A DNA stretch of 64,000 nt from CBDFLD01 sp965249005 (GTDB lineage: Bacteria > Acidobacteriota > UBA6911): NCBI GenBank assembly GCA_965249005.1, contig CBDFLD010000022.1, positions 868,001 through 932,000 of the forward strand, written 5' to 3'. Below the pieces are notes generated by a model, which saw only the letters and a program-made list of their open reading frames with translations, did no database searches and had not been told where the DNA came from. A program made the position numbers and the translations under genes. Positions 26,844 to 36,476 of the stretch are shown here, piece by piece. The number at the start of each line of letters is the position of its first letter. Positions within the stretch are counted from its first letter, which is position 1.

Positions 26844-28058
26844 TCACGGCTGATACCGTAGTCCGATAGCCATGGAAGCAGGTCCGTGGCCGACGCGAAT
26901 GACAAACGGATGCCGGGTGATGGTAAACTCATCCACGTCAAATACCGTGATATGATTGCCTGATGTGGTACCGATGAACAACTGAGTGCCGTCAGGAGAA
27001 AATTCGATGCCTTCAGGAACCGACTCTATATTGACATAATACAGCACCTGTGCTGGTTTTGTAGTCAGATCGATAACGGCCAGATGACTATAAGTTATAT
27101 GCGCCCTGATACGGAATTCTTCGAGACAGGCCACCACGGCCATCTGGCCGTTGGGGTGAAACGCGAGGCTTTCCATGCCGTCTGCCACCTGCCTGACGAC
27201 CTCGGTGACCATGGGGGGTTCCATGGTCATATCGATACTCAGAATGTCGTCCAATATTCCCTTCGTACCGATGCCGCTGCCGTTGGGCATCAGAAAGCGT
27301 GAACCATCTGGACTGAATCGGCCGCTGAACGGGCCGCGAAAGGCGGCGGACAGCCCTTCTTGAATGCCCACTTCGCCGAAATGTTCGATGGTGCCATCTT
27401 CCTCCCGATAGCTGTACACATGGGCTGCGGCACCTGAGACACTGCGTCCGGTAGCGATAATCCGGTCGCCCTTCGGACTGATGTCCATCGATCCGGGTGT
27501 GACGTCCAGTTTGTTATCCTCGAGTAAAACGAGCGCGCTGTTTTGCATTTCAAACACCTGGAAACCGGTACCGCACGGCACGATGATATGCCGCCCGTTC
27601 GGATGCATAGCCACCATCATCGGATTCGGGATTTCGACCGATGCAATGACCGCCAGATCCGGTGAAGCCAAATCGGTCACCGTCATGCCTTCTGGCTCCC
27701 CGGCCGAACTACCTGTATTTCGGCTGGTCACAAAACCGTACCTTCCATCGCCGGACATAGCCATATATGGTGCACCGCTGATGGTATTCGGTACTGTGCC
27801 ATATACCGTTTTCACGATCGGCGGATGGTCCGGCCCCAGATGAACCGTGGTAATGGAATCCTCCGTATGATTCCGACGATCCAGAGTTTCATCAGGGCTG
27901 AGACGCAGATGTGAATCCCCATCATTTACACTGAGAATGGTGATAGGCTGTTTGCTGGTGATGTAGGGTGTGGTTGGTGCCGGTTCCCGAGATGGCTCTT
28001 CTGTACAGCCAGCCGAAAGCATAATGAGGGCTATTGGGAGTCCGATGAGATATTTCAT
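26844..28058 (-). CDS. Beta-propeller lipoprotein (YncE/lactonase-like repeats)
   Basis: 404 residues from the ATG at 28058. A lipoprotein signal (YLIGLPIALIMLSAGC) has the lipobox LSAGC at about residue 17. The rest contains blade-like repeats such as AMSGDGRYGFVTSRN, MVAMHPNGRHIIVPCG, DISPKGDRIIATGRS, AFHPNGQMAVVACLEE and EFSPDGTQLFIGTTSG, as in YncE-type propellers. It has no catalytic motif and probably binds or scaffolds at the outer membrane. Codon use is more AT-rich than in the neighbouring genes, which may mean separate acquisition. Confidence 0.8.
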   Translation of the reverse strand: MKYLIGLPIALIMLSAGCTEEPSREPAPTTPYITSKQPITILSVNDGDSHLRLSPDETLDRRNHTEDSITTVHLGPDHPPIVKTVYGTVPNTISGAPYMAMSGDGRYGFVTSRNTGSSAGEPEGMTVTDLASPDLAVIASVEIPNPMMVAMHPNGRHIIVPCGTGFQVFEMQNSALVLLEDNKLDVTPGSMDISPKGDRIIATGRSVSGAAAHVYSYREEDGTIEHFGEVGIQEGLSAAFRGPFSGRFSPDGSRFLMPNGSGIGTKGILDDILSIDMTMEPPMVTEVVRQVADGMESLAFHPNGQMAVVACLEEFRIRAHITYSHLAVIDLTTKPAQVLYYVNIESVPEGIEFSPDGTQLFIGTTSGNHITVFDVDEFTITRHPFVIRVGHGPASMAIGLRYQP

Positions 28059-28340
28059 AATCGTCAGCTTACTGCGGGAAGGAGACGCGTTCCTTTGGTT
28101 GCGCATTGACACATATTCCCCAGGACAGTTGAATCAGTGGCACCATATTGCATGACACTGACCATACGGATTAACCTCATGCCGACGCAGCAACAGGCCG
28201 CCGCCTCGATAAAAACGATCGAGACCTTTAATCCTGAATTCCGATTTGGGCGTCAGATTCTCGCATACTACACTCTTGCCACGTATAGAGGCAACTGCCA
28301 CGCCTAGAGAATCGACTACCGACCAATTTGAGAGACGCTG

Positions 28341-30005
28341 ATGAAAACAAGAAATTGGGCAAAAGTTACCTTTGGGGCGTTAGCATTCATTGCTGCACTC
28401 GTGATCGGTATCCAGCTGACAGGTTCCGGCCGAGCGAACATGTCGCGTAGTGTTGTACAAGAACGGTCGAACACCTATCCGCTCAGGGCTGTCACCGTGG
28501 AGTTTGGTGTAAAGGATCATGAATCGACGCGATGGGATGGCTCGGTCACCATCTCCGATGGCGAGATCGTTCAACTGCGCGGCCACCACTTCACGGATAA
28601 AGACAAGCTCGGTCCGAACAATAGCTGGGTCGCTTCCACAACCGGCTGGAACGCCGAGCATTACCGCGGGGTTGTCCATCTCAACGAGTTACCCGCCCCT
28701 CGGGAGCGGGTGCTGACCATAGGGATTACGATCTACTACCGAGCGCCCCCAGACGCAGAGTTGGGCTTGAAAACCGAACAGGGCGATTTCTCCTTTCGCC
28801 TGGGGGATGTCCCGGAGTCCGCCCCGCTACATCTCCTCGTGTCTCAAGTCGAAGTCTTTCGCGTCCCCCCCGTCGAACACGTCACGACCGAGGACTACGA
28901 AGACGATTACCCCTCCATTTCGACCGACCCGGACGGCAAGGTTTTCGTCGCCTGGATCGGTTATCGGAACAACGCCGACGAGGTCTTCTTCCGTCATCGC
29001 GGTACCGGGGCCTGGTCTGCTACTGCTACAGTTACTGAACGCCCTGGTGATCTTTATGGGACCGCCGTCGCGGTTGACGGCCAGCTCCGAACCTGGGTTG
29101 TCTGGTCCGAGCGCGAAGGGACCGACTGGCACCTGAAAGCTCGCTCCTTCGACGGACAAGCCTGGAGCGCTGTCCGTGCTCTGACCGCCGGTACCGGTAA
29201 CAATCTATTCCACCGCCTTGTCGCGGACTCGAAGGGAAACCTCCACCTCGTTTGGCAAAGTGCGCGGCATGGGCGCTTCGACATTTACTACAAATCGATG
29301 ACCAACAGATCCTGGTCCGATGAGATCAACTTGAGCGATGGGAAAAAGGAGGCGCGCGTCAACGACTGGAATCCCGACGTTGCCGTCGGCAGCAAGGGTA
29401 CTGCCTGGATTGCCTGGGACTCCTATGACCAAGGTAGCTACAACATCCGTATGCGCAGCATCCGCAGTGGCCAACCCGGAGAGTTGATGCGGGTCACCGA
29501 CAGCCCACGTTTCCACGCCCATCCAAGTCTGGCCGTCGATGCTCAGGATCGAGTCTGGATCGCCTACGACGTCGCCGAGGAAAACTGGGGCAAAGACACC
29601 GGCTTTCTCCTCACTGGCGGGTCGGGCCTCTATGACTCCCGCGCCATTCACATTTCTGTTTACGACGGCTCTCGATGGCTTGCACCTCGTGACCAGCTCG
29701 ACCGTGTAATCCGTCCCATCGTTCGACGTTACGTTCAGAGTCCCCAACTCGTCCCCGATTCCAAGGGGCGTATGTGGGTCCTGTTTCGACCCAGAACTAC
29801 GTCTAACCGGCCCGACACGGTCTTCGCCCTCGCGGGAAAGTGGGAAGTAATGGCCTCCTACTACGCCGGCGACCGTTGGTCGGACCCGATCACGCTACCC
29901 GAAAGTGTTGGCCGCAACGAGGGCCCGCTTCACGCAGTTGCCGGAGTCGATGGAGCCGTTCACGCTGCCTGGGTTACCGATCAACGCTTGTTCGGCGGAT
30001 CATAG
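28341..30005 (+). CDS. BNR/sialidase-like repeat protein, N-terminal part of a gene broken by TAG
   Basis: 554 codons with an N-terminal membrane anchor or uncleaved signal (FGALAFIAALVIGIQLTG). Residues about 180-540 hold Asp-box-like repeats: YPSISTDPDGKVFVAWIGY, AVAVDGQLRTWVVWSER, VADSKGNLHLVWQSA, VAVGSKGTAWIAWDS and HAVAGVDGAVHAAWVTD. The frame ends at TAG 30003-30005, but the same frame is open on both sides and continues into the CehA/McbA-type domain that follows. I read this as the first 554 residues of a protein of about 957 residues interrupted by a single amber codon. As a stand-alone protein it would be a membrane-tethered propeller. Confidence 0.75.
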   Translation: MKTRNWAKVTFGALAFIAALVIGIQLTGSGRANMSRSVVQERSNTYPLRAVTVEFGVKDHESTRWDGSVTISDGEIVQLRGHHFTDKDKLGPNNSWVASTTGWNAEHYRGVVHLNELPAPRERVLTIGITIYYRAPPDAELGLKTEQGDFSFRLGDVPESAPLHLLVSQVEVFRVPPVEHVTTEDYEDDYPSISTDPDGKVFVAWIGYRNNADEVFFRHRGTGAWSATATVTERPGDLYGTAVAVDGQLRTWVVWSEREGTDWHLKARSFDGQAWSAVRALTAGTGNNLFHRLVADSKGNLHLVWQSARHGRFDIYYKSMTNRSWSDEINLSDGKKEARVNDWNPDVAVGSKGTAWIAWDSYDQGSYNIRMRSIRSGQPGELMRVTDSPRFHAHPSLAVDAQDRVWIAYDVAEENWGKDTGFLLTGGSGLYDSRAIHISVYDGSRWLAPRDQLDRVIRPIVRRYVQSPQLVPDSKGRMWVLFRPRTTSNRPDTVFALAGKWEVMASYYAGDRWSDPITLPESVGRNEGPLHAVAGVDGAVHAAWVTDQRLFGGS

Positions 30006-30035
30006 TACGGCCACCCGCCGGGAGATAATCAGGTT

Positions 30036-31214
30036 GTGTTCGCAAACATGGCGGCAGAGTTCGCTCACACGCCCGTACTGGTTGCGCAGCTTGGAGCACG
30101 CGGAAGCGAGCCCCCGGCCAAGCTGCCCACAGAGCCTCGCGAAAAAGAGCAGGTGGCCGCTGTTCGCAACTACACCATCAATGCGCAAGGCAAACGCTAT
30201 GGGATCTTTCGTGGCGACCTGCACAGGCACACAGACATTTCACAGGATGGGTCAGGGGACGGCAGCCTCTTTGATTCCTATCGCTATATGCTCGACGCTG
30301 CCGCCATGGACCTGTATCTCGTCACCGATCATAACTCTGGCGAAGATCAAGAATATACCTGGTGGCGTATCGAAAAATCAGAAGACATGTTTCATCTCCC
30401 TGGATTTTTCGTGACCCTTTTCGGATATGAAAGGAGCTTGAGCTATCCAAACGGTCACCGAAACATCATCTATTCCCAGAGGGGAAACCGGCCGTTGGCC
30501 ATTACGAAAGAAGAACAAAACAACAGCACCGGACCCTTTCTTTACCCGCACCTCAGGAAGACCAACGGTATCGCCACCTCACACACCTCGCACACATACA
30601 TGGGCACCGACTGGCGTGACAACGATCCCGAACTGGAACCGATCGTCGAGATTTTTCAGGGCGCACGTACTTCGGCCGAACACGACGGGGCTCCGCTGGC
30701 ATCTTCCGAAAAACGCACGGATTCATGGGCTGGTGGTTATCGCCCACTGGGCTTTGTCTGGAAAGCCTGGGAAAAAGGTTACAAGCTCGGGGTGCAGGCC
30801 AGCTCGGACCACGTGTCCACACACACTTCCTATGCCATGATCCTGGCAGAAGATGGCACTCGAGACGGCCTGGTCAACGCCATGCGGCAACGGCACACTT
30901 ACGGAGCAACGAGTAATATCATCCTGGACTTTCGCGCTCGGGATGGCTCCGTTGAATATATCCACGGAGATGCGTACACGAGCCCGAACATTCCCGAGCT
31001 AGAGATCGAGGTGATTGGTTCGAACGATCTCCAAGAAGTCGTCGTGATCCGTGACAACAAGTATGTCTACCGGAGGACGGGGTCAGGAAAACAACTGCAG
31101 TTTACGTTCAAGGAATCTAGCCTGGCCCTCGGCCAACACTACTATTATGTCAGGGTGGAGCAGAAAGACTCTAATGTGGCCTGGTCCAGTCCCATCTGGG
31201 TAGAGTATCGGTAG
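30036..31214 (+). CDS. CehA/McbA-type PHP hydrolase, C-terminal part of the same broken gene
   Basis: The frame is the same as in the BNR part and reopens right after the TAG; the first possible start is a GTG at 30036, without a convincing ribosome binding site or signal peptide. The domain carries FRGDLHRHTDISQDGSGDGS, LYLVTDHNSG, ATSHTSHTYMGTDW, VEIFQGAR and LGVQASSDHVSTHTS, a full set of PHP-type metal-ligand motifs, then a C-terminal beta-sandwich. Without the upstream part it would stay in the cytosol, which argues that it originally depended on readthrough from 28341. A paralogous fold is encoded at 5764-7416. Confidence 0.75.
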   Translation: MFANMAAEFAHTPVLVAQLGARGSEPPAKLPTEPREKEQVAAVRNYTINAQGKRYGIFRGDLHRHTDISQDGSGDGSLFDSYRYMLDAAAMDLYLVTDHNSGEDQEYTWWRIEKSEDMFHLPGFFVTLFGYERSLSYPNGHRNIIYSQRGNRPLAITKEEQNNSTGPFLYPHLRKTNGIATSHTSHTYMGTDWRDNDPELEPIVEIFQGARTSAEHDGAPLASSEKRTDSWAGGYRPLGFVWKAWEKGYKLGVQASSDHVSTHTSYAMILAEDGTRDGLVNAMRQRHTYGATSNIILDFRARDGSVEYIHGDAYTSPNIPELEIEVIGSNDLQEVVVIRDNKYVYRRTGSGKQLQFTFKESSLALGQHYYYVRVEQKDSNVAWSSPIWVEYR

Positions 31215-31228
31215 CTCAACGATCTTCC

Positions 31229-31414
31229 TCAATCATTCTCAGTTCTTACATTGACCATACTATGACCACTTTCATCTTGATGAATCCTCAGAGTCATGGG
31301 GCGGCAGCATACGGAACAGTCTTCAATGTATTCCTGATGATCGACAGAGCAATCGATTGTGATTTCGATCCATTGGCTGCAGTATGGACAAACAATCTCA
31401 GATGATTGGTTCAA
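31229..31414 (-). CDS. CPXCG-motif cysteine-rich small protein
   Basis: 61 residues. The family pattern is clear: an N-terminal C-P-Y-C-S (CPxC; Ser in the usual Gly place), then ITIDCSVDHQEYIEDCSVCCRPM with the invariant EYIEDC.VCCRP block. The five to six cysteines probably bind zinc. These proteins are single-domain and of unknown function. It is convergent with the CehA/McbA-type gene, with 14 bp between stops. Confidence 0.9.
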   Translation of the reverse strand: MNQSSEIVCPYCSQWIEITIDCSVDHQEYIEDCSVCCRPMTLRIHQDESGHSMVNVRTEND

Positions 31415-31543
31415 GCCGTTCCTTTTAAGAATAATGCGCTTGGAAATGGGTAGGAATCAATTCCCACGAGCAGGAAAGCGTGTCACTGCTGCTGCCGATG
31501 CCGAGCGCCAGGCGATCCGTCTCCTACTTGTCGTACCCGTTCA

Positions 31544-33949
31544 TCAGTGACGGATCTCCGATGGCCAGGCCGGAATCCCCTCGGCCTCACCGGCATCCAC
31601 CGATTCCTGAATCAGTTCGGTGGCCGCAACGTGGACCGGAGATCTGTAGTTGAACCGGACGTCGAGTATGCCGTCCACGACCCGAATACCGTTCTTTTCA
31701 CGGACCACTGCGGTTCGGTAGGGCGCGTACGCCCCCCAGAGGTCACGCTCAGGGCCGTCCGGCTCGATCTCCAGCTCTACCGAATGTTCCATGGAAGCCC
31801 CGGTCGCCCAGTGAAACGGCCGGGCGAAGTGCATCCGCAGCGTGTAATAACCCCTGGGCACCGTGAACCGAAGGCGGCCAGCGCTGTATCGCACCGTCCG
31901 GTAGATCTGCTCTTGGGATCCCTGGATGGGAACGTCGGCCGGGTAAGTAAAGTCGTCTCCGTCCAGAGCTCCAAAGCTTCCGCGCAGCCAGCGTTGCCCG
32001 GCCAGCCAGTGCCGGCCCTGGGCGTCCGTGTGCGCATCTGCACTGCCCCAGTTCACACGTAGCACTCTGGGATAAGTCTTCTTCTCGCGGCCCAGGCTCT
32101 TGATCTCGCTCTCGCGCTCCAACGGTGTGACATGGGGACGCTGCCGGGCCTGCTCGTCCACCCACCGGACGACCTCGTCCAGCTCTTCCAGGGACAGGTC
32201 TCTCGGGATCATGACGAGATCATCGACCGAGCAGGCCCAGCCCGCCTCGAACTGGATTCCCGCAATCTCCTTGATCTGAGGCGCTTCGCCCAAAAACTTT
32301 CGACCCAGGAAAATCTTGGTCCCCGCTTTCCGATCCACGTGAAAAGAAAGACGGTTCCAGGCGGCTTCCGGATTCCACGTTGCGTTGGTCTGGATGTCAC
32401 CCGTGATGACGTTGTCCGCACCTGCAGCCGGAAAGCGGCCCAGCCGCCCGAAGACGAGACGCAGGCTCTGATTGTCCGCCCCTTCGATCAGGCAGGAAAA
32501 CGCTCTCCCCCTGTCTTCGGCGGCATTGAGCTTGGCAGCTCGCAGGAAGGTAGCGAAAAAGAACACCAGCGTGCCCGTGCGCGGCGATCCTTCGAATGCG
32601 TGGTGCACCCACAGGCCGTAGCCCGGATCCCGGAAACCGTAGTAGTAGGGGTATCCGAAGGCAAAAGCCGCCTGCTGGGAGAAGTGGTGTGGGGCCAGCG
32701 CCCGGTGTCCGGTTCGCGTCGGGAACAGAGACAGCTCCCCCTTGAAGGTAGCCGGCAGCCCAGCGCTCTCCGACGGATTGCTGGTCCAGGTCGAAGAGAC
32801 GTGCAGGTCACCCATGTCCCGGTAACGTTCAAAATCCTCGATCTCCAGCCTCCCCCAGGGCGAATCCTGTCGCACCCAGTCCTGTGGGACTTCGGAAAGC
32901 CACTTCCGGTAACCCTCGGGTTCCAGCAGCTTCACCACAGCCGGACGCAGTTCCGTCTCGTAGATCATGTGCTCCGCGTTCCCGGTCTGTGGATTCTTGC
33001 TGGTCCAGGCAATATTCCCTTCTTTGTCGATCAGCACCATGGGCCACCAGCTGTACAGCTTCTCGGGGTTCAGGGCCTGGTAAAGCGAATGGTCTGCCCG
33101 GCCGACCATAGGGCCGCCGGCCCCCCGGCTCTCGATCAAAATGGGCAGGTTGCCGGGATTCAGCAACTCACGGACATCGGCGGCAGCGGCTTCCCACAGA
33201 GCCCGGGTTTGCGTCCGATGATGAGCGTGCTCGGGCATCACCGCCACGGCAAGGCGGTCCTTGTACATGGCCTGCAGTTCTTTGAGGCGCTTGAACGGGT
33301 CCGCGTGCCAGCTCACCGAGCCGTCATCCACGATGTGATTTGTGATCAGCACCGCCTTCTTGCCCTTGAAGTCCGCCAGACGGAACTGTCCCCCGCCGGA
33401 GATGTCGTAGACGAAGTCCTCGGGATATGGATCACCCGGGGCCGGATTCTTGACTTGCCCGGCTCCTGCTGCCTGCAGCAGCGCCATCAGAGCGAAAAGG
33501 AATCCCGGCACAATCTTGCTGACGGGAAACAGTTTACAATTCTGCCCGTTGGCGCCAGTCATGTGCTCGGGCGTTTGCTTGCCCCACGTGCCTGATGGTC
33601 TCTTCATGGACATTCTCGAATGGATCTCTTCCGGGTAAGCGGTAGACGCGGTGACAGGAATCACCCGCTCTTCGATTTGTACGGTTGCCTTCGGGTTTTT
33701 CTCCAGGTTTCGATACCAGCCTGGGTGCTTTGCGGCTCCACCAAACGAGGCCACGACGGCAAAGCCATCACCGTCTTCAATGTAGAGCAATGGTGTGGTT
33801 CTGGGCTTGCCGCTCTTGCACCCGGTGACGGTGAGAAGAAGGACTGACGCTTGGCCCAGCTTGCCGAAGAAACGACCATCGCTCATACGATAGAGGATAC
33901 CGTGTGCCTTGCTGAAAAACCTGACCAGGTATCGAGCCAGAGGGGACAT
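31544..33949 (-). CDS. Composite ORF: truncated DUF385 (F420-type nitroreductase-like) joined to a secreted multidomain protein
   Basis: 801 codons without a stop. Residues 1-112 are a deazaflavin-dependent nitroreductase-like (DUF385) domain (VTGCKSGKPRTTPLLYI, GGAAKHPGWYRNLEKNP), but the family's last 30 residues are missing. From about residue 115 or 130 (ATGs at 33607 and 33562) the sequence becomes a separate secreted protein: signal-like VPGFLFALMALLQAAGAG, a thioredoxin/redoxin-like domain lacking paired cysteines, a LamG-like segment (KIFLGRKFLGEAPQ), and a C-terminal malectin-like carbohydrate-binding domain (LRVNWGSADAHTDAQGRHWL). I infer two genes joined in frame by deletion, with the downstream one using an internal start. 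Confidence 0.75.
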   Translation of the reverse strand: MSPLARYLVRFFSKAHGILYRMSDGRFFGKLGQASVLLLTVTGCKSGKPRTTPLLYIEDGDGFAVVASFGGAAKHPGWYRNLEKNPKATVQIEERVIPVTASTAYPEEIHSRMSMKRPSGTWGKQTPEHMTGANGQNCKLFPVSKIVPGFLFALMALLQAAGAGQVKNPAPGDPYPEDFVYDISGGGQFRLADFKGKKAVLITNHIVDDGSVSWHADPFKRLKELQAMYKDRLAVAVMPEHAHHRTQTRALWEAAAADVRELLNPGNLPILIESRGAGGPMVGRADHSLYQALNPEKLYSWWPMVLIDKEGNIAWTSKNPQTGNAEHMIYETELRPAVVKLLEPEGYRKWLSEVPQDWVRQDSPWGRLEIEDFERYRDMGDLHVSSTWTSNPSESAGLPATFKGELSLFPTRTGHRALAPHHFSQQAAFAFGYPYYYGFRDPGYGLWVHHAFEGSPRTGTLVFFFATFLRAAKLNAAEDRGRAFSCLIEGADNQSLRLVFGRLGRFPAAGADNVITGDIQTNATWNPEAAWNRLSFHVDRKAGTKIFLGRKFLGEAPQIKEIAGIQFEAGWACSVDDLVMIPRDLSLEELDEVVRWVDEQARQRPHVTPLERESEIKSLGREKKTYPRVLRVNWGSADAHTDAQGRHWLAGQRWLRGSFGALDGDDFTYPADVPIQGSQEQIYRTVRYSAGRLRFTVPRGYYTLRMHFARPFHWATGASMEHSVELEIEPDGPERDLWGAYAPYRTAVVREKNGIRVVDGILDVRFNYRSPVHVAATELIQESVDAGEAEGIPAWPSEIRH

Positions 33950-34241
33950 AGCCCCTCCTAAAGATTCATCTCTCGGACTCCATGCAATAGGCTAGCTGTG
34001 CGCACGGCCATGGGCAACGGCATGGCTGTACCATACTAGCTTTGCGCTGATGTGCGGTGCAATGATTCCAAGGCTTTTCGATGACGAGTCTGGCGCGATG
34101 CCAACGGGACCACCATGACCAAAGGCCTTCCCGAACGGGTCCCCGATGTAAGGGATTTGAAAGCTAAAGCTCCGGAAGCCCTGAATCGGAAACATTAGTT
34201 AGGTGCTCAGAATCCGACTTGAAATGTCCAATGCCTTCGCT

Positions 34242-35062
34242 CTAGCGACTCAGCAACTCGATCTGCTGGAAGCTCAAACCGTAGACACTGCCGGGAGGAT
34301 TCCTCTTGAACGGCTTTTTCAGACTGAGGTTGGTGAACATGCCCGAGTAGGCCAGCCACATGGTATGGCCATCCCGGCTGATGAACTTGGAGGGGATGTT
34401 CACGAAATAACCCTGTTCGCCGAAATGCTTCATGTAGCTGACCAGTTTCCAGGGGCCGGTCATCCGATCCGCCTCCAGGATGTAAGTGTTCATCTTGTCG
34501 ACTGTGGTTCCGCCATCGGTGACGCACATCAGGTACTTACTCAGCCCGGGGTTGTAGGTCGCCGTGACACACCCCATGTTGTTGTTCCACTCCAGCAGGG
34601 GCTGGATCTGATCGAACTCATGACTCCATTGCACCGTCCCATTTTGATCGTGGCCGGCAAAGAACTCGTACTTGGCCGGATCGTTCATGCTCTCGATTCC
34701 GGGCCGGACGCGGGTCAGATAGATCTGGTCGCCGGTGATCCAGCTCAGGTTGGCAAAGCGGGGCCGGGGATCATCGATTGCCGCCCCGTGGGCCACAAGG
34801 TAGGCCTTGCCGTCGGGCGAATGCTCCATGTTCTTTCCAAAGTCGACGAAGTGGGGCGCGCCGATTTTCACGGGATGCCCCCACATTCCACTCTCTCCGA
34901 ACAACGGTTTCTCAGGGGTGTGCGGAGTTCGGGTCCAGGTTCTTCCCAGATCGGTGGAGATACGAAAGCCGACAAAGGGACCCATCCAGGGCCAGTTGTA
35001 GATTTTTCCGCCGTACTCGGTCCAGGGTTTGGGGCCCAGGCAGTATGGACCTACCCCGATTT
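34242..35062 (-). pseudogene. C-terminal fragment of a putative secreted glycosidase/BNR-type protein, cut by IS3
   Basis: The coding frame is open from the IS3 left end to a stop at 34242 (about 270 codons). Content such as GPFVGFRISTDLGRTWTRTP, FVDFGKNMEHSPDGKAYLVAHG and MTGPWKLVSYMKHFGEQGYFVNIP resembles DUF4185 or GH43/BNR-like five-bladed propellers. The N-terminal part predicted further upstream is just antisense of the IS3 transposase. The 5' half is not found elsewhere in the window. I do not recognise the exact family. Confidence 0.6.
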
Positions 35063-35405
35063 TGTTGACACACGGAAAAGAGTGACTACATTCAACAGAG
35101 CGAGGTGTGTCAATGAAGAGGACCCGAAAGAAATATACGAGAGAATTCAAAGTTGAAGCCGTTCGGCTAATGACCGATGGCGGGGTGAGCATTGCCCAGG
35201 CTAGCCGTGACCTGGGGGTGGACGCCAACGTGTTAGGCCGTTGGAAGAAGGAACTCTCAGAAGATTCGAAGCACGCTTTCCCCGGCAAAGGAAAACCATA
35301 TTCGAGGTTCGGATGATGTGCCGTGTGCTTGAGGTGTCGCGAGCAGGATTCTACCGGTGGCGTAAGCGGCCGGAGAGTCATCGATCGGTGGCGAATCGAA
35401 GGCTA
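35063..35405 (+). mobile_element. IS3-family element, left fragment with internal deletion
   Basis: It starts with TGTTGACACA (35063), matching the TGTAGACACA end of the IS3 fragment at 60,986. It contains the orfA start, then jumps within orfA straight to the early part of orfB (VRMMCRVLEVSRAGFYRWRK). It stops at NRRL, where an IS630 is inserted at a CTAG. The rest of orfB (VKEIV...) is not here, but a matching 3' half lies at 60,986-61,720 on the other strand. Confidence 0.75.
35107..35316 (+). pseudogene. IS3 orfA (HTH) with 3' deletion
   Basis: 69 codons: KRTRKKYTREFKVEAVRLMTDGG, SIAQASRDLGVDANVLGRWKKEL and AFPGKGK form the helix-turn-helix part of IS3 orfA. The leucine-zipper C-terminus and the frameshift region are deleted. 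The sequence continues out of frame directly into orfB codons (next frame, ending about 35,405). It cannot produce a working transposase. Confidence 0.8.
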
Positions 35406-36476
35406 GTGGCCTGTAGCACGTGAATTCGTAGTAATGATTCGTCGAGTCGGATCGGCGTACTTCCATTTAATAGTTTTAGGGCTCTTGTTGTAGTGACGGA
35501 TATATCGCATCAGTTTCCGGCTCAGATCCTTCACGGAGGTAAAAACTCCTCGAGCAATGACGTCGCGTTCGATCTTTGCAAACCACAGTTCCACCTGGTT
35601 CAGCCAGGAGGAATAGGTCGGCGTGAAATGAAGCCGAACGCTGGGATGTTCTTCAAGAAACTCCTGCACCTTCCGAGTCTTATGGGTAGAGATATTGTCC
35701 AGGATGACGTGGATTTCTTTGTTCTTGGGCTGATGTACAAGGAGCTCTTGCAGAAAGGCCACGAATTCCTGGCTGGTATGCCGCGATACGGTCTTTCCCA
35801 AAACCTTTCCAGTTTGCGTATCAAAGGCAGCAATGAGCGAGAGCGTCCCGTGGCGATAATACTCAAACCCATGCCTCTCAGCCCGTCCAGGAGACATCGG
35901 CAGAACCGGATCCTTTCGATCCAAGGCCTGGATCGCTGTCTTCTCATCCACACAAAAGATAGCCGCGTGCTGCGGTGGTTTGACATACAAGCCAATGATA
36001 TCGGCCGCCTTCTTCTCAAACTCCGGATCCTTCGATGTCAGATATCGTTCAACCCGATGAGGCTTCAAGCCAGCCTTTCGCCAGGTACGGGCTACCATCA
36101 TGTGGTGCACACCGAGTCGCTTGGCCAGCTTGCGTGTGCTCCAGTGCGTCGAACCATCTGGAGGTCGACGTCTGGTACAGGAGAGAATTCGCCCCTCCAT
36201 CCGAGGTGTCAGCACTTTTGGAACTCTTCCTCGATGCAGCGTGTGAAGACCCGCAAGCCGTTCCGACAGAAAGCGCTTCTTCCACTGCGCGATATAAGTC
36301 GGCGTGCAGTTCAAACGCTCCTGGATCTCCTGGTACGTTTGTCCTTTGGAAAGCAAGAGCAGCAATTGCGCCACACGTACCTCGCCAGCAGGTGTGTTTC
36401 GCTTCCGAGTCCGTCTTTGCAATTCCGTCTTTTCCTTGGGTGTCAACTTCAATGGTTCATTTTTCATGAACCACAT
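35403..36476 (-). CDS. IS630-family transposase
   Basis: 357 residues. An N-terminal HTH part (GQTYQEIQERLNCTPTYIAQWKKRFL) is followed by the DDE catalytic domain: Asp in FCVDEKTAIQAL, Asp in HVILDNISTHK and Glu in WLNQVELWFAKIERD, with the tail YNKSPKTIKWKYADPTRRI. It appears full length. The TAG stop (35403-35405) comes from the CTAG target site at the element's edge, not from the element itself. A deleted copy lies at 61,719-61,940. Confidence 0.95.
   Translation of the reverse strand: MWFMKNEPLKLTPKEKTELQRRTRKRNTPAGEVRVAQLLLLLSKGQTYQEIQERLNCTPTYIAQWKKRFLSERLAGLHTLHRGRVPKVLTPRMEGRILSCTRRRPPDGSTHWSTRKLAKRLGVHHMMVARTWRKAGLKPHRVERYLTSKDPEFEKKAADIIGLYVKPPQHAAIFCVDEKTAIQALDRKDPVLPMSPGRAERHGFEYYRHGTLSLIAAFDTQTGKVLGKTVSRHTSQEFVAFLQELLVHQPKNKEIHVILDNISTHKTRKVQEFLEEHPSVRLHFTPTYSSWLNQVELWFAKIERDVIARGVFTSVKDLSRKLMRYIRHYNKSPKTIKWKYADPTRRIITTNSRATGH

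Noticed and set aside
32132..33595. 487-codon plus-strand frame
   Set aside because: Opposite strand of the redoxin/malectin protein, whose domains are recognisable.
34203..35156. 317-codon plus-strand frame
   Set aside because: Opposite strand of the BNR-like fragment and partly of IS3; no recognisable domain.
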